Source: Ciona intestinalis
Lineage: Eukaryota; Chordata; Ascidiacea; Phlebobranchia; Cionidae
Direction of reading: 5' to 3'
NCBI RefSeq assembly: GCF_000224145.3
Contig: NC_020177.2
Location: 501,526 to 565,525, forward strand
Length of the DNA: 64,000 nucleotides
Shown: one piece after another, positions 36,837 through 47,631 of the stretch
How the letters are laid out: each line of letters begins with the position of its first letter
Position numbering within the stretch: position 1 is the first letter of the stretch
The notes under the pieces: model-generated
What the model saw: only the letters and a program-made list of their open reading frames with translations
Databases searched by the model: none
What the model was told of the DNA's origin: nothing
Translations under genes and position numbers: made by a program

Positions 36837-39800
36837 TGTGATGTCATATGTGATACAGGATATGGACCAATACGTTATTGTTATGGTAAGTTACCAACAA
36901 GTGTATAATAATAATATTTCTTACAAATAAAGTTTTAATCATAACAGTGTGAGCACCTGTGAGTTCATGACCTTTCTAAATACACAACAAAAATCCCACA
37001 GTTTTTAGAACATTTTTTGTTATCGATTGTATTTAAAAATTGCCTGAAACGTCTTGTCAAACATTTTGTTTTTTTTTGTTATTGATTTGTTTATGTTATG
37101 GGCTTATAATTTTGACTGAAAATAAACTGACAATATGAATATAATATATATATATATATATTATATTTAAATGCCAAAACTTTCCAACAAGTTTTGTTAA
37201 CTAGTGAAAGTTTTTCTACACACAGTTTAGAAAGAATGACCTGCATAGTTTGTGTTTAAGATAAAACTTTGTTTATGTTTAGGTTTAACGGCGTATTGTT
37301 GCGGTCCGCATAGCGATCAGTGTTGTTGGCAAAAAATCTACAAGTTATGGTGTAAGTAACCTAAAAGTAATTTGTTAAGTAATAATTTATAAAAAAAGAG
37401 TAATTTGTAAAAAAGTAATCTGTAAAAAAATAACCTCAAAGTAATTTGTTTTTCTTTGTTATGTTGTTCTGTGTATACAACATTGTTGTTAATATAATAT
37501 ATAATTATCATTGGGTAAGATGGATGACGTTAGTACCTAAACGCCTTATTTTCTAATTGTTTATTTGACAATTAACAACACTCTAAAAAGTCGTGACTGG
37601 TAAGATGTGGTTATCTAATTCTGCGAATCAAATATAGTGATGAAAATGACGTTAATTGAAAAAGTTTAAAAAGGAAATTTGCAACAAATTGACAATCGTA
37701 ATAAACGGGCTTTGTGCAAACAGTGAAAAACTACTTTGTAAACGTTTCAAATAAAAGCATGGCTTCTAAACCCACAATATAAAATAACTGTATTTTCAAC
37801 TCATATTTTTCATACTGAAGTTACACCACCCAGAATAAATATGTCCCATTCAACATTAAGTGCCACGCTGACAAAATTCAGAATATTCTTATAGATTTAC
37901 GAAATTTACTGCAGTTTTTTTGGTGGCGATAATTTATTCATTTACACATTATACGCAATATCAACAGTAGCAAAATAATTTTTAGGGAGTAAAGTGTGTT
38001 TAATGCATCGGCAGGTTTATTACATGGTTGACGAGCTGTGTGGCCGCAACTGTTTTCACCGCATTAACCACACTACACAATGTTTGTATGGCTTGGTGTT
38101 TGGGTTAGCATAATATGGTAGCTTAGAGTAAGATGGTTCATGTTTTCATCCTCTTTTATCTACATGTTTTGTAGAAATTGTAATAAACAAAGAATGTTTA
38201 CGGAGTGTGTAACGCATATCCTCATGACTCTAAAATAGCGTTGTTGGTTGTTAAAAACACAATTGATAAATATGGAATCTTATTGTAAGGTGCTTACTGT
38301 ATCTTTTTCAACAGGATTATATAGTAGGTAGTACCAAAGTAAATTAAACTATTAAGTTTAAAGAAAATGAAACTAAATAACCACACCTGCCACAAGAAAC
38401 CAATAATGGTCACCATTTACTTATATTAGCTGCATGTGTGTGTATAATAAAAGCGTCCCGGTAAATTTTGGCAAAATAAATTTGCGAAACAGTTTTTTTA
38501 AGCTTATACTATCCCTGGCAGCCAGAGTTTATATATCTTTTGTAACATTACTCTTTTGCATATTACATTCGTTAGATTTTTTTTGATTTATTTTAAAAGA
38601 GGAGGGGTCATGGCTCCCCTTTACTGTACAGGGCCTCACCCATGTTGATAAGAATAATATACAAATCCTCACTTTATTTATAATACAGGGTTCTGGGTTG
38701 TGGCATTCGTTGTGTTGTCTGGTTTGTTTGCTTGTTGCGGATATTATTGCACAAACAACAGGAACCCGGGTTATGATTCCGACGAATCGGGTTTCAATTT
38801 GTTCCGTCGGTTCAGACGTTCGTCCTACGTTCCGTACAACAGACACGATGAGCACGATGAATGGAAGGTGGCCACTTATTTACTGAGCAGTTTCACAGAT
38901 TTTTATACGTTTTTAGAGTAATGGGGCAAATCCGGCCCAAATTCCATGCCATTAAAATAAAGATTTCACATAGAATAGAAATACACTGTTGTGGCATTAA
39001 GCAGCACATGGTGTATGAAATTGAACATTCATGTTGCAAGAAAGACGATTGCCATTTTAATAAGAACAATTTGTGGATAATTTATAAAATCCCTTTGAAA
39101 ATAAAAATTTTTATTCAGTTTTTCTATATAGCAGATTCTTAAACACCGTCGAGCCACGGAAACCTAATTTATTACCATTAACTTTTGATAAGTTCCTGTA
39201 AAATGATTGACCCCGTAATTGCAAACATGCTGTTGCTATAAAAGTATAAAAACTATGACCTCAAATTAGGGTGCACGTAAGTTACACAGATTACTGTTTA
39301 ATTANNNNNNNNNNNNNNNNNNNNNNNNNNNNNNNNNNNNNNNNNNNNNNNNNNNNNNNNNNNNNNNNNNNNNNNNNNNNNNNNNNNNNNNNNNNNNNNN
39401 NNNNNNNNNNNNNNNNNNNNNNNNNNNNNNNNNNNNNNNNNNNNNNNNNNNNNNNNNNNNNNNNNNNNNNNNNNNNNNNNNNNNNNNNNNNNNNNNNNNN
39501 NNNNNNNNNNNNNNNNNNNNNNNNNNNNNNNNNNNNNNNNNNNNNNNNNNNNNNNNNNNNNNNNNNNNNNNNNNNNNNNNNNNNNNNNNNNNNNNNNNNN
39601 NNNNNNNNNNNNNNNNNNNNNNNNNNNNNNNNNNNNNNNNNNNNNNNNNNNNNNNNNNNNNNNNNNNNNNNNNNNNNNNNNNNNNNNNNNNNNNNNNNNN
39701 NNNNNNNNNNNNNNNNNNNNNNNNNNNNNNNNNNNNNNNNNNNNNNNNNNNNNNNNNNNNNNNNNNNNNNNNNNNNNNNNNNNNNNNNNNNNNNNNNNNN

Positions 39801-40588
39801 NNNNNNNNNNNNNNNNNNNNNNNNNNNNNNNNNNNNNNNNNNNNNNNNNNNNNNNNNNNNNNNNNNNNNNNNNNNNNNNNNNNNNNNNNNNNNNNNNNNN
39901 NNNNNNNNNNNNNNNNNNNNNNNNNNNNNNNNNNNNNNNNNNNNNNNNNNNNNNNNAGTCATGAAACAAGTATTGTTACACTTGAACACAGCACTTACAC
40001 TTGTTTTTCTATTTGGCAAGATATCATTTTTCTTATAGTAGGGTGGGGTAAGATGGGACATGTTTTTATTCTATTTTCCCATCCAATTTTATAGTAAACA
40101 AATATTATTCACAGCAATATATAACCGTAGATCTTCAACTATAAAAAAGCATTGTTAATTATTGAAAGCATGATGGGGTAATATGGGACTTAGATGCTAA
40201 CGGTATCCCATCTTACCCCACAATACTTTACATTCATGGTAAAAATGTAGATAGCTCATGTACTGAACACGTGGTACATATAAGTCGAATAGACTTTTAT
40301 ATTTAAAATATACTAAATTAAATATATGAACTGTTACTGAAACAGTTTATACGATTTTCTTACAAAAACATTAGTAGTTGTACTTTTATAATCCTTATAT
40401 TTTCCAAATTAACTTGTATTCCACTTAAACAACACACTTTACGTTGCTTCACATTTCCGCAGGAGCCCCCTCCCCCATACAGTGTGAGCGTCACCAGACC
40501 TCAACCCGCAGCTCGTGAAACCGACACCTTACTACCCTCCGCCCCTGCTGAAGCTGCTGCGTCATCACGTATCGTTGCGTCACAATGA
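36837..40588 (+). CDS. WBP1/VOPP1-like PPxY membrane protein (first copy; 5' end not found, one exon in a gap)
   Basis: Exons seen: 36837-36885, 37283-37351, 38689-38867 and 40463-40588 (stop TGA). The exon between the last two should lie in the gap 39305-39956; its counterpart is intact at 42755-42859. The protein has a Cys-rich extracytoplasmic part (CDVICDTGYGPIRYC, YCCGPHSDQCCW), the family's LWWFW junction, and a membrane span (VVAFVVLSGLFACCGYY). A cytoplasmic tail with Arg-rich FRRFRRSS follows and ends with a PPPPY motif. WBP1, WBP1L and VOPP1 share this layout and bind WW domains of NEDD4-type ligases through PPxY. The exon carrying the start codon and signal peptide was not identified. 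The 38867 donor (AAG|GTGGCC) is weak; reading through it gives 17 more residues and a TAA. Which 3' half belongs to this gene is uncertain because the region is duplicated. Confidence 0.75.
37505..37660. mobile_element. degenerate MITE family M copy
   Basis: TATCATTGGGTAAGATGGAT and the GTTTATTTGACAATTAACA core remain; the right end is lost. Intron of the WBP1-like gene. Confidence 0.5.
38108..38335. mobile_element. degenerate MITE family M copy
   Basis: ATATGGTAGCTTAGAGTAAG to a diverged right end near TTCAACAGGATTATATAG; the core CTCATGACTCTAAAATAGC is present. Confidence 0.5.
39305..39956. other. assembly gap (652 N)
   Basis: Copy 2 of the duplicated block supplies about 546 bp of sequence here, including one WBP1-like exon. 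Confidence 0.99.
40034..40232. mobile_element. MITE family M copy (in block copy 1)
   Basis: TTATAGTAGGGTGGGGTAAG to CCCATCTTACCCCACAATAC. The same insertion is at 43345-43546, so it predates the duplication or allele split. Confidence 0.85.
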
Positions 40589-40725
40589 CGTCACGGCGAA
40601 AGTTGCGTCACGATGATGTCATCGCGTAACGTTACTTTACGATGACGTCATCACGCAACGTTACTTTACGATGACGTCATCATGTTACATTAATTTACGA
40701 TTACGTCACGATGACGTAGCACGTT
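40586..40725 (+). repeat. 29-bp minisatellite of CRE-like palindromes in a 3' UTR
   Basis: Units such as GATGACGTCATCACGCAACG + TTACTTTAC. Perfect TGACGTCA palindromes lie at 40586, 40643 and 40672, the first overlapping the TGA stop codon of the WBP1-like gene. One-base variants (TGATGTCA, TTACGTCA) occur in the other units. Confidence 0.85.
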
Positions 40726-41224
40726 TTCGTTTACTACCGTATTTAGAAATTTAGATTCTCTTTGCAAAAGTGAACGGGGGTTTCCCTCTTACGAGAATCG
40801 GAGGACCCACAGCAAAGGGTGGGATATATAATAGAACGTATTTCCTGCAAGAAAAAATATATGTTTGCTATATATGGTGGTGCGTGTAGGATAAGCTTCC
40901 ATGCAAGCTATTTCAAAGTTAAATTTAAGGCGAATTTTATGCGTTAATCATTGAAATTTACAAATCTTTGGTCATAGGGGTTGGAGGTTCCAGGGTTTTG
41001 GGTTAAAATTTCTAAGTTCCTCAACAGCGAAAACGTTCTATGATATATTACCTACCATGGCAAATATTCTTCAAATATATTGTTTCTATGTTTTTGTTTC
41101 TGATGTGCAATAACACATGATTGTATGAGATTATGTTTGAGCGGCCGACCCGTGAAACTGCATTCGTATTAAAAGGAATTCTTCTTATATCGTAGCTAAC
41201 TTTGTTTTAGACTAACGGGTATGG

Positions 41225-41380
41225 CGGACTAAATTGTCAGCCATACATTAAAAAATCTAAAGAACTAATGAATAAATGTCTTCCTTTATTCGCGCGTTGC
41301 GTCAAAAAGACGGTCGTTATAACTTATAACACAAGTATTTTGTTTCAACTCGTACCTGCTTACGAGTTACCAAGTATGTG
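41225..41380 (-). mobile_element. SINE remnant upstream of the ficolin-like 5' flank (copy 1)
   Basis: TAAATTGTCAGCCATACATT, CGGTCGTTATAACTTATAAC, CTCGTACCTGCTTACGAGTT. A 76-codon open frame through it is repeat-derived. The same remnant recurs at about 45077 and 46024. Confidence 0.6.
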
Positions 41381-42179
41381 CGCAGGAGCTATGCAAGGAA
41401 GGAATGCAAAAGTACTTAAACCGTTTCGCCTCAGTGGATTAGCGGTGCAGTACCACTCACGACCAACTGCTGTTTTGCACAAAGTTTTTACTAAATAAGG
41501 AGACGCAAACATCAACGCTTCAAAAATGAAGCTCCACAAGAATTCCAAGTTGCGTATAAATAACTTTAGCAGTGTCGCTCGTCTCGCATATTGCGCATTG
41601 TTGGCACAAATGCTCAGGAAAGTAAAATATATTTTAATCTAAAGTATGTTACGGAGTATCAATAATAAACAACTGTTTGGTTAATATATTATACTGACAG
41701 ACCAGTAGAAATTAAGGGATGGAAACTAACGAAGTATAAAAACTGACCATAATAGCAATTTTTCAACCTCTCATTACTGAAGCCAGGATTGGCCAAGTGC
41801 AAAATCTAATTAAAAGTTGGTTTAATTTTTAAACAAAAATATTGGGCCATACTAAATACCCACTGTTGTTTCCCCACCATGCCAGGATAAATAAGCCTTA
41901 TTGATTATTTGACAATGTATATGCATGCCAATACTTGTCCGTATAAAAATAAAGTGTGCACCAAATTGGAAAAACGGCTGTGGGGCTTTGTAATTAGTAA
42001 TTATTTTTTTTAAGTTTTTGTGATTAGTAAAAAACTGCATTCATGTTACTGATCATCATTTTCATTGCCTACTAACTTTCATACAGGTATAATGTGTTCC
42101 TACTAATTTTCCTACGGGTATAATGCTCTGATAAAAAAGTGTTAAAAATCTTTAGTGGGTAGTACTGGTGTACTAAAAT

Positions 42180-42304
42180 NNNNNNNNNNNNNNNNNNNNN
42201 NNNNNNNNNNNNNNNNNNNNNNNNNNNNNNNNNNNNNNNNNNNNNNNNNNNNNNNNNNNNNNNNNNNNNNNNNNNNNNNNNNNNNNNNNNNNNNNNNNNN
42301 NNNN
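42180..42304. other. assembly gap (125 N)
   Basis: Lies exactly at the junction where copy 2 of the duplicated block begins. Confidence 0.99.
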
Positions 42305-42754
42305 TAGAGTAATGGGGCAAATCTGGCCTAAATTCCATGCCATTAAAATTAAGATTTCACATAAAATAGAAATACACTGTTGTTGCATTAAGCAGCACAA
42401 GGTGTATGAAATTGAACATTCATGTTGCATGCCTGTCGTTGCCATGTGAGGATATATAGGAAAGACACTTGCCATTTTAATAAGAACAATTTATGGATAA
42501 TTTATAAAATCCCTTTTAAAATAAACATTTTTATTCTGTTTTTCTATATAGCAGATTCTTAAACACCGTCAAGCCACGGAAACCTAATTTATTACCATTA
42601 ACTTTTGATAAGTTCCTGTAAAATTATTGAGCCCGTAATTGCAAACATGCTGTTGCTATAAAAGTATAAAAACTATGACCTCAAATTAGGGTGCACGTAA
42701 GTTACACAGATAACTGTTTTATTAAGTGGATTTTTTTAACCATGTACATTGCAG

Positions 42755-44443
42755 CCGTACCAACAGAGAGTATCTTTACCTCCCTACACTCCCTCACCAA
42801 ACATGGAGACAGCTAGCTCTTCCGTTGACCCGAACCCACCACAAAATCTTCCGTATTTGGTAAGTAGAATGTAACTTACTTTATCCTCGCGTGGCCAAGT
42901 TACCATGTATGTAACTGGTTTAGCCTCACATGGTGAGCAACAACAGTCGATATAACACGGGTGTTCTGTTCCATACACCTCGTGCCAGCTTACGAGTTAC
43001 CATGTATGTAACTTTGTGGGTAATTATTTTTGGGGGATGTTTTTCTTTATTTGCATGGCTGATAATTTAGACAACCCATTAGTTACCACTGGGTTGGAGC
43101 AATTGCCGTTAAGTGTCTTGCCCAAGCACACATACGCCACAATTTTAGCAGCAATGAGCCTTGAACCTATTACCTCTGGGTTACAGGCAGGCGCGCTAAC
43201 CACTTTGACACGGCGCTGGACCTAAATATTACGTGCACATTCAATTAACTCCTAAGCTATATTTCACCAGTCATGAAACAAGTATTGTTACACTTAAACA
43301 CAGCACTTACACTTGTTTTTCTATTTGGCAAGATATCATCTTTCTTATAGTAGGATGGGGTAAGATGAGACATGTTTTTATTCTATTTTTCCATCCAATT
43401 TTATAGTAAACAAATAGTATTTACAGCAATATATAACCGTAGATCTGCAACTATAAAAAAGCATTGTTAATTATTGAAAACATGATCGGGTAATATGGGA
43501 CTTAGATGCTAACGGTATCCCATCTTACCCCACAATACTTTACATTCATGGTAAAAATGTAGATAGCTCATGTACTGAACACGTGGTACATATAAGTCGA
43601 ATAGACTTTTAAATTCGAAATATACTAAATTAAATATATGGACTGTTACCGAAACAGTTTATATGATTTTATTACAAAAACATTAGTAGTTTTACTTTTA
43701 TAATCCTTCAAGCGTATTTTCCAAATTAACTTGTATTCCACTTAAAGGGCCTAAACACACCCCACGTCACTTTTATTTTATGGTAAATTCATAAAGCGAC
43801 CGTTTTATTGATTCCAAAAATACTTTGCTTATTAAAATTGGTCCAGTATAGGCAGAGATATTCGTCCTCAAACAGTAATCTCTAGCGCTATCCTTTTTTT
43901 ACTACGAGCTCCGTGATTGTGACGTAGGAACGTACTAGTCACGTGACTGATTCATTCGTTAAAGCGAAACCTGCGTTTTTTTTGTGCTTTTTTGCGTTTT
44001 TTTTGTTCTCTCGTTTTTCGCTGAAAACACTGCCTCTCGCCTTTCTGAATGAGAGCGGCCACGCTTCAACAATTTTGTGACGTGTTTGTCACGTGGGTAG
44101 TACACTTCTCAATTTTTTTCGCCACGCAACTTTCAAATCAGTTTTTTGAATTTCACGGTGTTTGAGCTGGAATATCTTTGGTTATACAGAACCGATTAAA
44201 ACAAGTAAGGTGTCGTTGGAATTAGAAAAACACACTCTATCGATTAAAGCGAAGTACATTTGGGGTGTGTTTAGGCCCTTTAAACAACACACTTTACGTT
44301 GCTTCACATTTTCGCAGGAGCCCCCACCCCCATACAGTGTGAGCGTCACCAGACCTCAACCCGCAGCTCGTGAAACCGACACCTTACTACCCTCCGCCCC
44401 TGCTGAAGCTGCTGCGTCATCACGTATCGTTGCGTCACAATGA
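42755..44443 (+). CDS. WBP1/VOPP1-like protein, 3' exons (second copy)
   Basis: Exon 42755-42859 encodes PYQQRVSLPPYTPSPNMETA and further residues to QNLPYL, contributing an LPPY motif. Exon 44318-44443 encodes EPPPPYSVSVTRPQPAARE and more, ending in VASQ and TGA. Both are phase 0 and join in frame to the 38689-38867 exon. So the full tail would carry two PPxY motifs. The first three exons are not repeated beside this copy. It is either the second allele's 3' end or a 5'-truncated duplicate. Confidence 0.75.
42880..43230 (-). mobile_element. SINE, full length, reverse orientation
   Basis: From the tail (ACTTTATCCTCGCGTGGCC, ACAACAGTCGATATAACACG, ACACCTCGTGCCAGCTTACG) through the body (CACTGGGTTGGAGCAATTGC) to the head (CAGGCGCGCTAACCACTTTG, CGGCGCTGG). 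It falls 20 bp after the exon 42755-42859 donor. Confidence 0.75.
43345..43546. mobile_element. MITE family M copy (in block copy 2)
   Basis: Orthologous to the element at 40034-40232, with a few substitutions (for example GATGAGACA against GATGGGACA). Confidence 0.85.
43746..44279. mobile_element. TTAA-target inverted-repeat element, 534 bp, with an empty site in the other copy
   Basis: Ends AGGGCCTAAACACACCCCA and its exact reverse complement TGGGGTGTGTTTAGGCCCT, flanked by TTAA on both sides (43742-43745, 44280-44283). Copy 1 of the block has one uninterrupted TTAA at the matching place (CCACTTAAACAACAC). TTAA duplication is characteristic of piggyBac-type transposition; superfamily assignment is inference. 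No transposase. It lies 38 bp upstream of the last WBP1-like exon, leaving the acceptor intact. Confidence 0.9.
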
Positions 44444-44578
44444 CGTCACGGCGAAAGCTGCGTCACGATGATGTCATCGCGTAACGTTACTTTACGATGA
44501 CGTCATCACGCAACGTTACTTTACGATGACGTCATCATGTTACATTAATTTACGATTACGTCACGATGACGTAGCACG
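44441..44578 (+). repeat. 29-bp CRE-like minisatellite (block copy 2)
   Basis: Same array as at 40586-40725, again starting inside the stop codon (CAATGACGTCA). Confidence 0.85.
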
Positions 44579-45587
44579 TTTTCGTTTACGACCGTATTTA
44601 GAAATTTAGATTCTCTTTGCAAAAGTGAACGGGGGTTTCCCTCTTACGAGAATCGGATGACCCACAGCAAAGGGTGGGATATATAATAGAACGTATTTTC
44701 TGCAAGAAAAAATATATGTTTGCTATATATGGTGGTGCGTGTAGAATAAGCTTCCATGCAAGCTATTTCAAAGGTAAATTTAAGGCGAATTTTATGCGTT
44801 AATCATTGAAATTCACAAATCTTTGGCCATAGGGGTTGGAGGTTCCAGGGTTTTGGGTTAAAATTTCTAAGTTCCTCAACAGCGAAAACGTTCTATGATA
44901 TATTACCTACCATGGCAAATATTCTTCAAATATATTGTTTCTATGTTTTTGTTTCTGATGTGCAATAACACATGATTGTATGAGATTATGTTTGAGCGGC
45001 CGACCCGTGAAACTGCATTCGTATTAAAAGGAATTCTTCTTATATCGTAGCTAACTTTGTTTTAGACTAACGGGTATGGCGGACTAAATTGTCAGCCATA
45101 CATTAAAAAATCTAAAGAACTAATGAATAAATGTCTTCCTTTATTCGCGCGTTGCGTCAAAAAGACGGTCGTTATAACTTATAACACAAGTATTTTGTTT
45201 CAACTCGTACCTGCTTACGAGTTACCAAGTATGTGCGCAGGAGCTATGCAAGGAAGGAATGCAAAAGTACTTAAACCGTTTCGCCTCAGTGGATTAGCGG
45301 TGCAGTACCACTCACGACCAACTGCTGTTTTGCACAAAGTTTTTACTAAATAAGGAGACGCAAACATCAACGCTTCAAAAATGAAGCTCAACAAGAATTC
45401 CAAATTGCGTATAAATAACTTTAGCAGTATCGCTGGTTTGTTGGCACAAATGCTCAGGAAAGTAAAATATATTTTAATCTAAAGTATGTTACGGAGTATC
45501 AATAATAAACAACTGTTTGGTTAATATATTATACTGACAGACCAGTAGAAATTAAGGGATGGAAACTAACGAAGTATAAAAACTGAC

Positions 45588-45750
45588 CATAATAGCAATT
45601 TTTCTATTGGCGGCTTTTTTTGCTTTAGTAGTCGTCGTTGAGATTCAAGGCCAGGGTTCTCGTCACCTGACTCTATCATGCGGAAATGACGACATAGCAC
45701 AGAAAGGAGAACCAGGGTTTCCCGGTAAGCGGGGACCGTCGGGTGAAAGA
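45588..45750 (+). pseudogene. ficolin-like exon 1 fragment without start codon
   Basis: Matches the first exon at 46721 (signal region LLAAFFALVVV-like, [20 protein letters not shown]). The ATGGCA of the intact copy is replaced here by ATAATAGCA, so there is no start codon in frame. It stops after about 50 codons where a reverse SINE tail (AATGAATGTAACTTACTTTA) begins. No downstream exon follows before the gap. A dead copy, or a second haplotype carrying a SINE insertion. Confidence 0.7.
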
Positions 45751-45882
45751 GGGTTGAATGAATGAATGTAACTTACTTTATCCTCGCGTGGCCGGAAAAC
45801 GACAGTCGTTATAACACGGGTGTGCACCTCGCGCCAGCTTACGAGTTACCAAGTATATGTTACTTTGTGGGTGATTATTTTT
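45750..45882 (-). mobile_element. SINE inserted in the ficolin-like fragment, cut by a gap
   Basis: ACTTTATCCTCGCGTGGCCG, ACGACAGTCGTTATAACACG, CACCTCGCGCCAGCTTACGA, then N. Confidence 0.7.
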
Positions 45883-46007
45883 NNNNNNNNNNNNNNNNNN
45901 NNNNNNNNNNNNNNNNNNNNNNNNNNNNNNNNNNNNNNNNNNNNNNNNNNNNNNNNNNNNNNNNNNNNNNNNNNNNNNNNNNNNNNNNNNNNNNNNNNNN
46001 NNNNNNN
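45883..46007. other. assembly gap (125 N)
   Basis: Separates the broken ficolin-like copy from the third copy of the 5' flank. Confidence 0.99.
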
Positions 46008-46013
46008 GACCAA

Positions 46014-46720
46014 CGGGTATGGCGGACTAAATTGTCAGCCATGGTCTTCCTTGATCCGCGCGTTGCGTCAAAAAGACGGTCGTTATAACTTATAACACGT
46101 ATTTTGTTAGTATTTTGTTTCATACAACTCGTACCTGCTTACGAGTTACCAAGTATGTAACTTGGTGGGTAACTGTTTTTTCTCTATGACTGGCAACCCA
46201 TAAGTGACCACTGGGTTGGACGACCGAATAAAATGTCCCATCTTACCCAACCCAACCATAATGTAAATTAGATAATATTTGCCAACCACTGTTAATTGCG
46301 TATCGTAACAGCTATAGAAAATATTTAAGGTATTTTGTTTTTTAAACGCTTCATAATTGTTCGTGCGCAGGTGATATGCATGGAGAGAATGCAAAAGTAC
46401 TTAAACCTTTTCGCCTCAGTGGATTAGTGGTACAGCAACTCACGGCCAACTGCTGTTTTGCACAAAGTTTTTACTAAATAAGGACACGCAAACATCAACG
46501 CTTGAAAAAAGACCTGCGCAGCAGCAAGAATTCCAAATTGCGTGTAAATAACTTTAGAGTATCGCCGGTTTGTTGGCACAAATGCTCAGGAAAGTAAAAT
46601 ATATTTTAATCTAAAGTATGTTACGGAGTATCAATAATAAACAACTGTTTGGTTAATATATTATACTGACAGACCAGTAGAAATTAAGGGATAGAAATTA
46701 ACGAAGTACAAAAACTCACT
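46014..46720 (+). repeat. third copy of the ficolin-like 5' flank
   Basis: Repeats 41213-41764 and 45065-45587 with indels (CGGGTATGGCGGACTAAATT, AGTACTTAAACC, ACGGAGTATCAATAATAAAC). Only this one leads into an intact start codon. It contains SINE remnants and a MITE M fragment at 46232-46262. Confidence 0.75.
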
Positions 46721-47429
46721 ATGGCAATTTTTCTATTGGCGGCCTTTTTTGCTTTCGTAGTCGTGATTCAAGGCCAGGGTTCTGGTCACGTGATTCTATC
46801 ATGCGGAAATGACGACATAGCACAGAAAGGAGAACCAGGGTTTCCCGGTAAGCGGGGACCGTCGGGTGAACAAGGGTTGCAAGGTCCTAAGGGTGAACGA
46901 GGATCGCCTGGAATGGTTGGTGAACAAGGGTTGCAAGGAGTAGTTGGTGAAAGGGGGTTGCAAGGTCCTGTGGGACCAAAAGGTGACGTAGGTCAATGTG
47001 ATCCGACTTGTAGAACGGAATACAACCAACTGAATGAGAGGGTGCAAAGGTTGGAACGATATGTTGAAGAATGTAAGTTCGGCAATCTTGTGAACAGCAT
47101 TTTGTTCGAGTTTTATAAGTGACGGTGTTGTTTTAAATTAGCTTCGGTCTCAAGTTGCAAGGTAGCACTGACTTTGGATTTTATTAAAAATGGGATATAT
47201 TCCATAGTCAACCCGAGGAACGGTCAACGTATGGAGGTTTACTGCGATCAAACAACAGACAACGGAGGTTGGTTGGTAAGTTTGAAACATCTTAATATTA
47301 ACCGCTGTCAATACCACGTTTAACTTGAATAGGTTTTTCAACGAAGAACTGACGGGTCTGAAAACTTCCATCGAACTTGGGCAGAATATCAAGAAAAATT
47401 CGAAAATCTAAGCAACGAATTTTGGCTTG
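46721..47429 (+). CDS. ficolin-like protein: signal peptide, collagen repeats, partial fibrinogen domain
   Basis: Exons 46721-47072, 47142-47275, 47333-47429 (about 194 residues, in phase). Residues 1-20 form a hydrophobic signal peptide ([20 protein letters not shown]). About 18 Gly-X-Y triplets follow ([13 protein letters not shown]...), then a short coiled-coil-like linker ([17 protein letters not shown]). The start of a fibrinogen C-terminal domain comes next: [28 protein letters not shown], then [19 protein letters not shown]...NEFWL. Collagen plus fibrinogen is the layout of ficolins, secreted lectins that activate the complement lectin pathway; Ciona has several. The rest of the fibrinogen domain (Ca2+ site, acetyl-group pocket) is not found before METTL14 or elsewhere in the window. 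So the gene is truncated, or its last exons were lost in assembly. No start for the minus-strand frame over the collagen part is credible. Confidence 0.8.
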
Positions 47430-47631
47430 GTTTGTATCAAAATATACTGTGTTTCAATTTCTGTTTTTAGGTATTAAAAAAAACATACATAAAATAGAAA
47501 CAGTACATTTTGAACAGGTAAAAAATGCGAAATAGTAAGGTGCTGTTTTTTAATGCTTGCCAAATCATAGTAAAGCCGATGAAATTTTGTAGTTTCCGAG
47601 TGGGAACGAATAAACTAGTTTCATTATTTGG

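Larger units (their letters stand above)
38914..41764 (+). repeat. duplicated block, copy 1
   Basis: Starts TAGAGTAATGGGGCAAATCC and runs through the WBP1-like last exon to the upstream region of the ficolin-like gene. It matches 42305-45604 nearly base for base outside gaps and indels. It ends abruptly at GCAATTTTTC, where copy 2 goes on into ficolin exon 1. The block includes a gap and a family M MITE. Confidence 0.85.
42305..45604 (+). repeat. duplicated block, copy 2
   Basis: Counterpart of 38914-41764. It differs by scattered substitutions, short indels, a 534-bp TTAA element present only here (43746-44279), and the sequence that copy 1 lost to its gap. It continues into a broken ficolin-like exon 1. 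Confidence 0.85.

Noticed and set aside
39271-40061. Frames of 220-256 codons on both strands
   Set aside because: They consist almost wholly of unknown bases in the assembly gap.
41268-41548. 76- and 62-codon frames, repeated at 45123-45403
   Set aside because: They cross a SINE remnant in the duplicated block; duplication of the block alone explains their identity.
44162-44443. 93-codon frame beginning MSWNIFGYTEP as the start of a protein
   Set aside because: Its first half lies in the TTAA element; only the part after the acceptor at 44317 is a genuine WBP1-like exon.
46799-47047. Minus-strand frame over the collagen repeats
   Set aside because: Regular Gly-X-Y codons on the plus strand leave an open antisense frame; no independent support.
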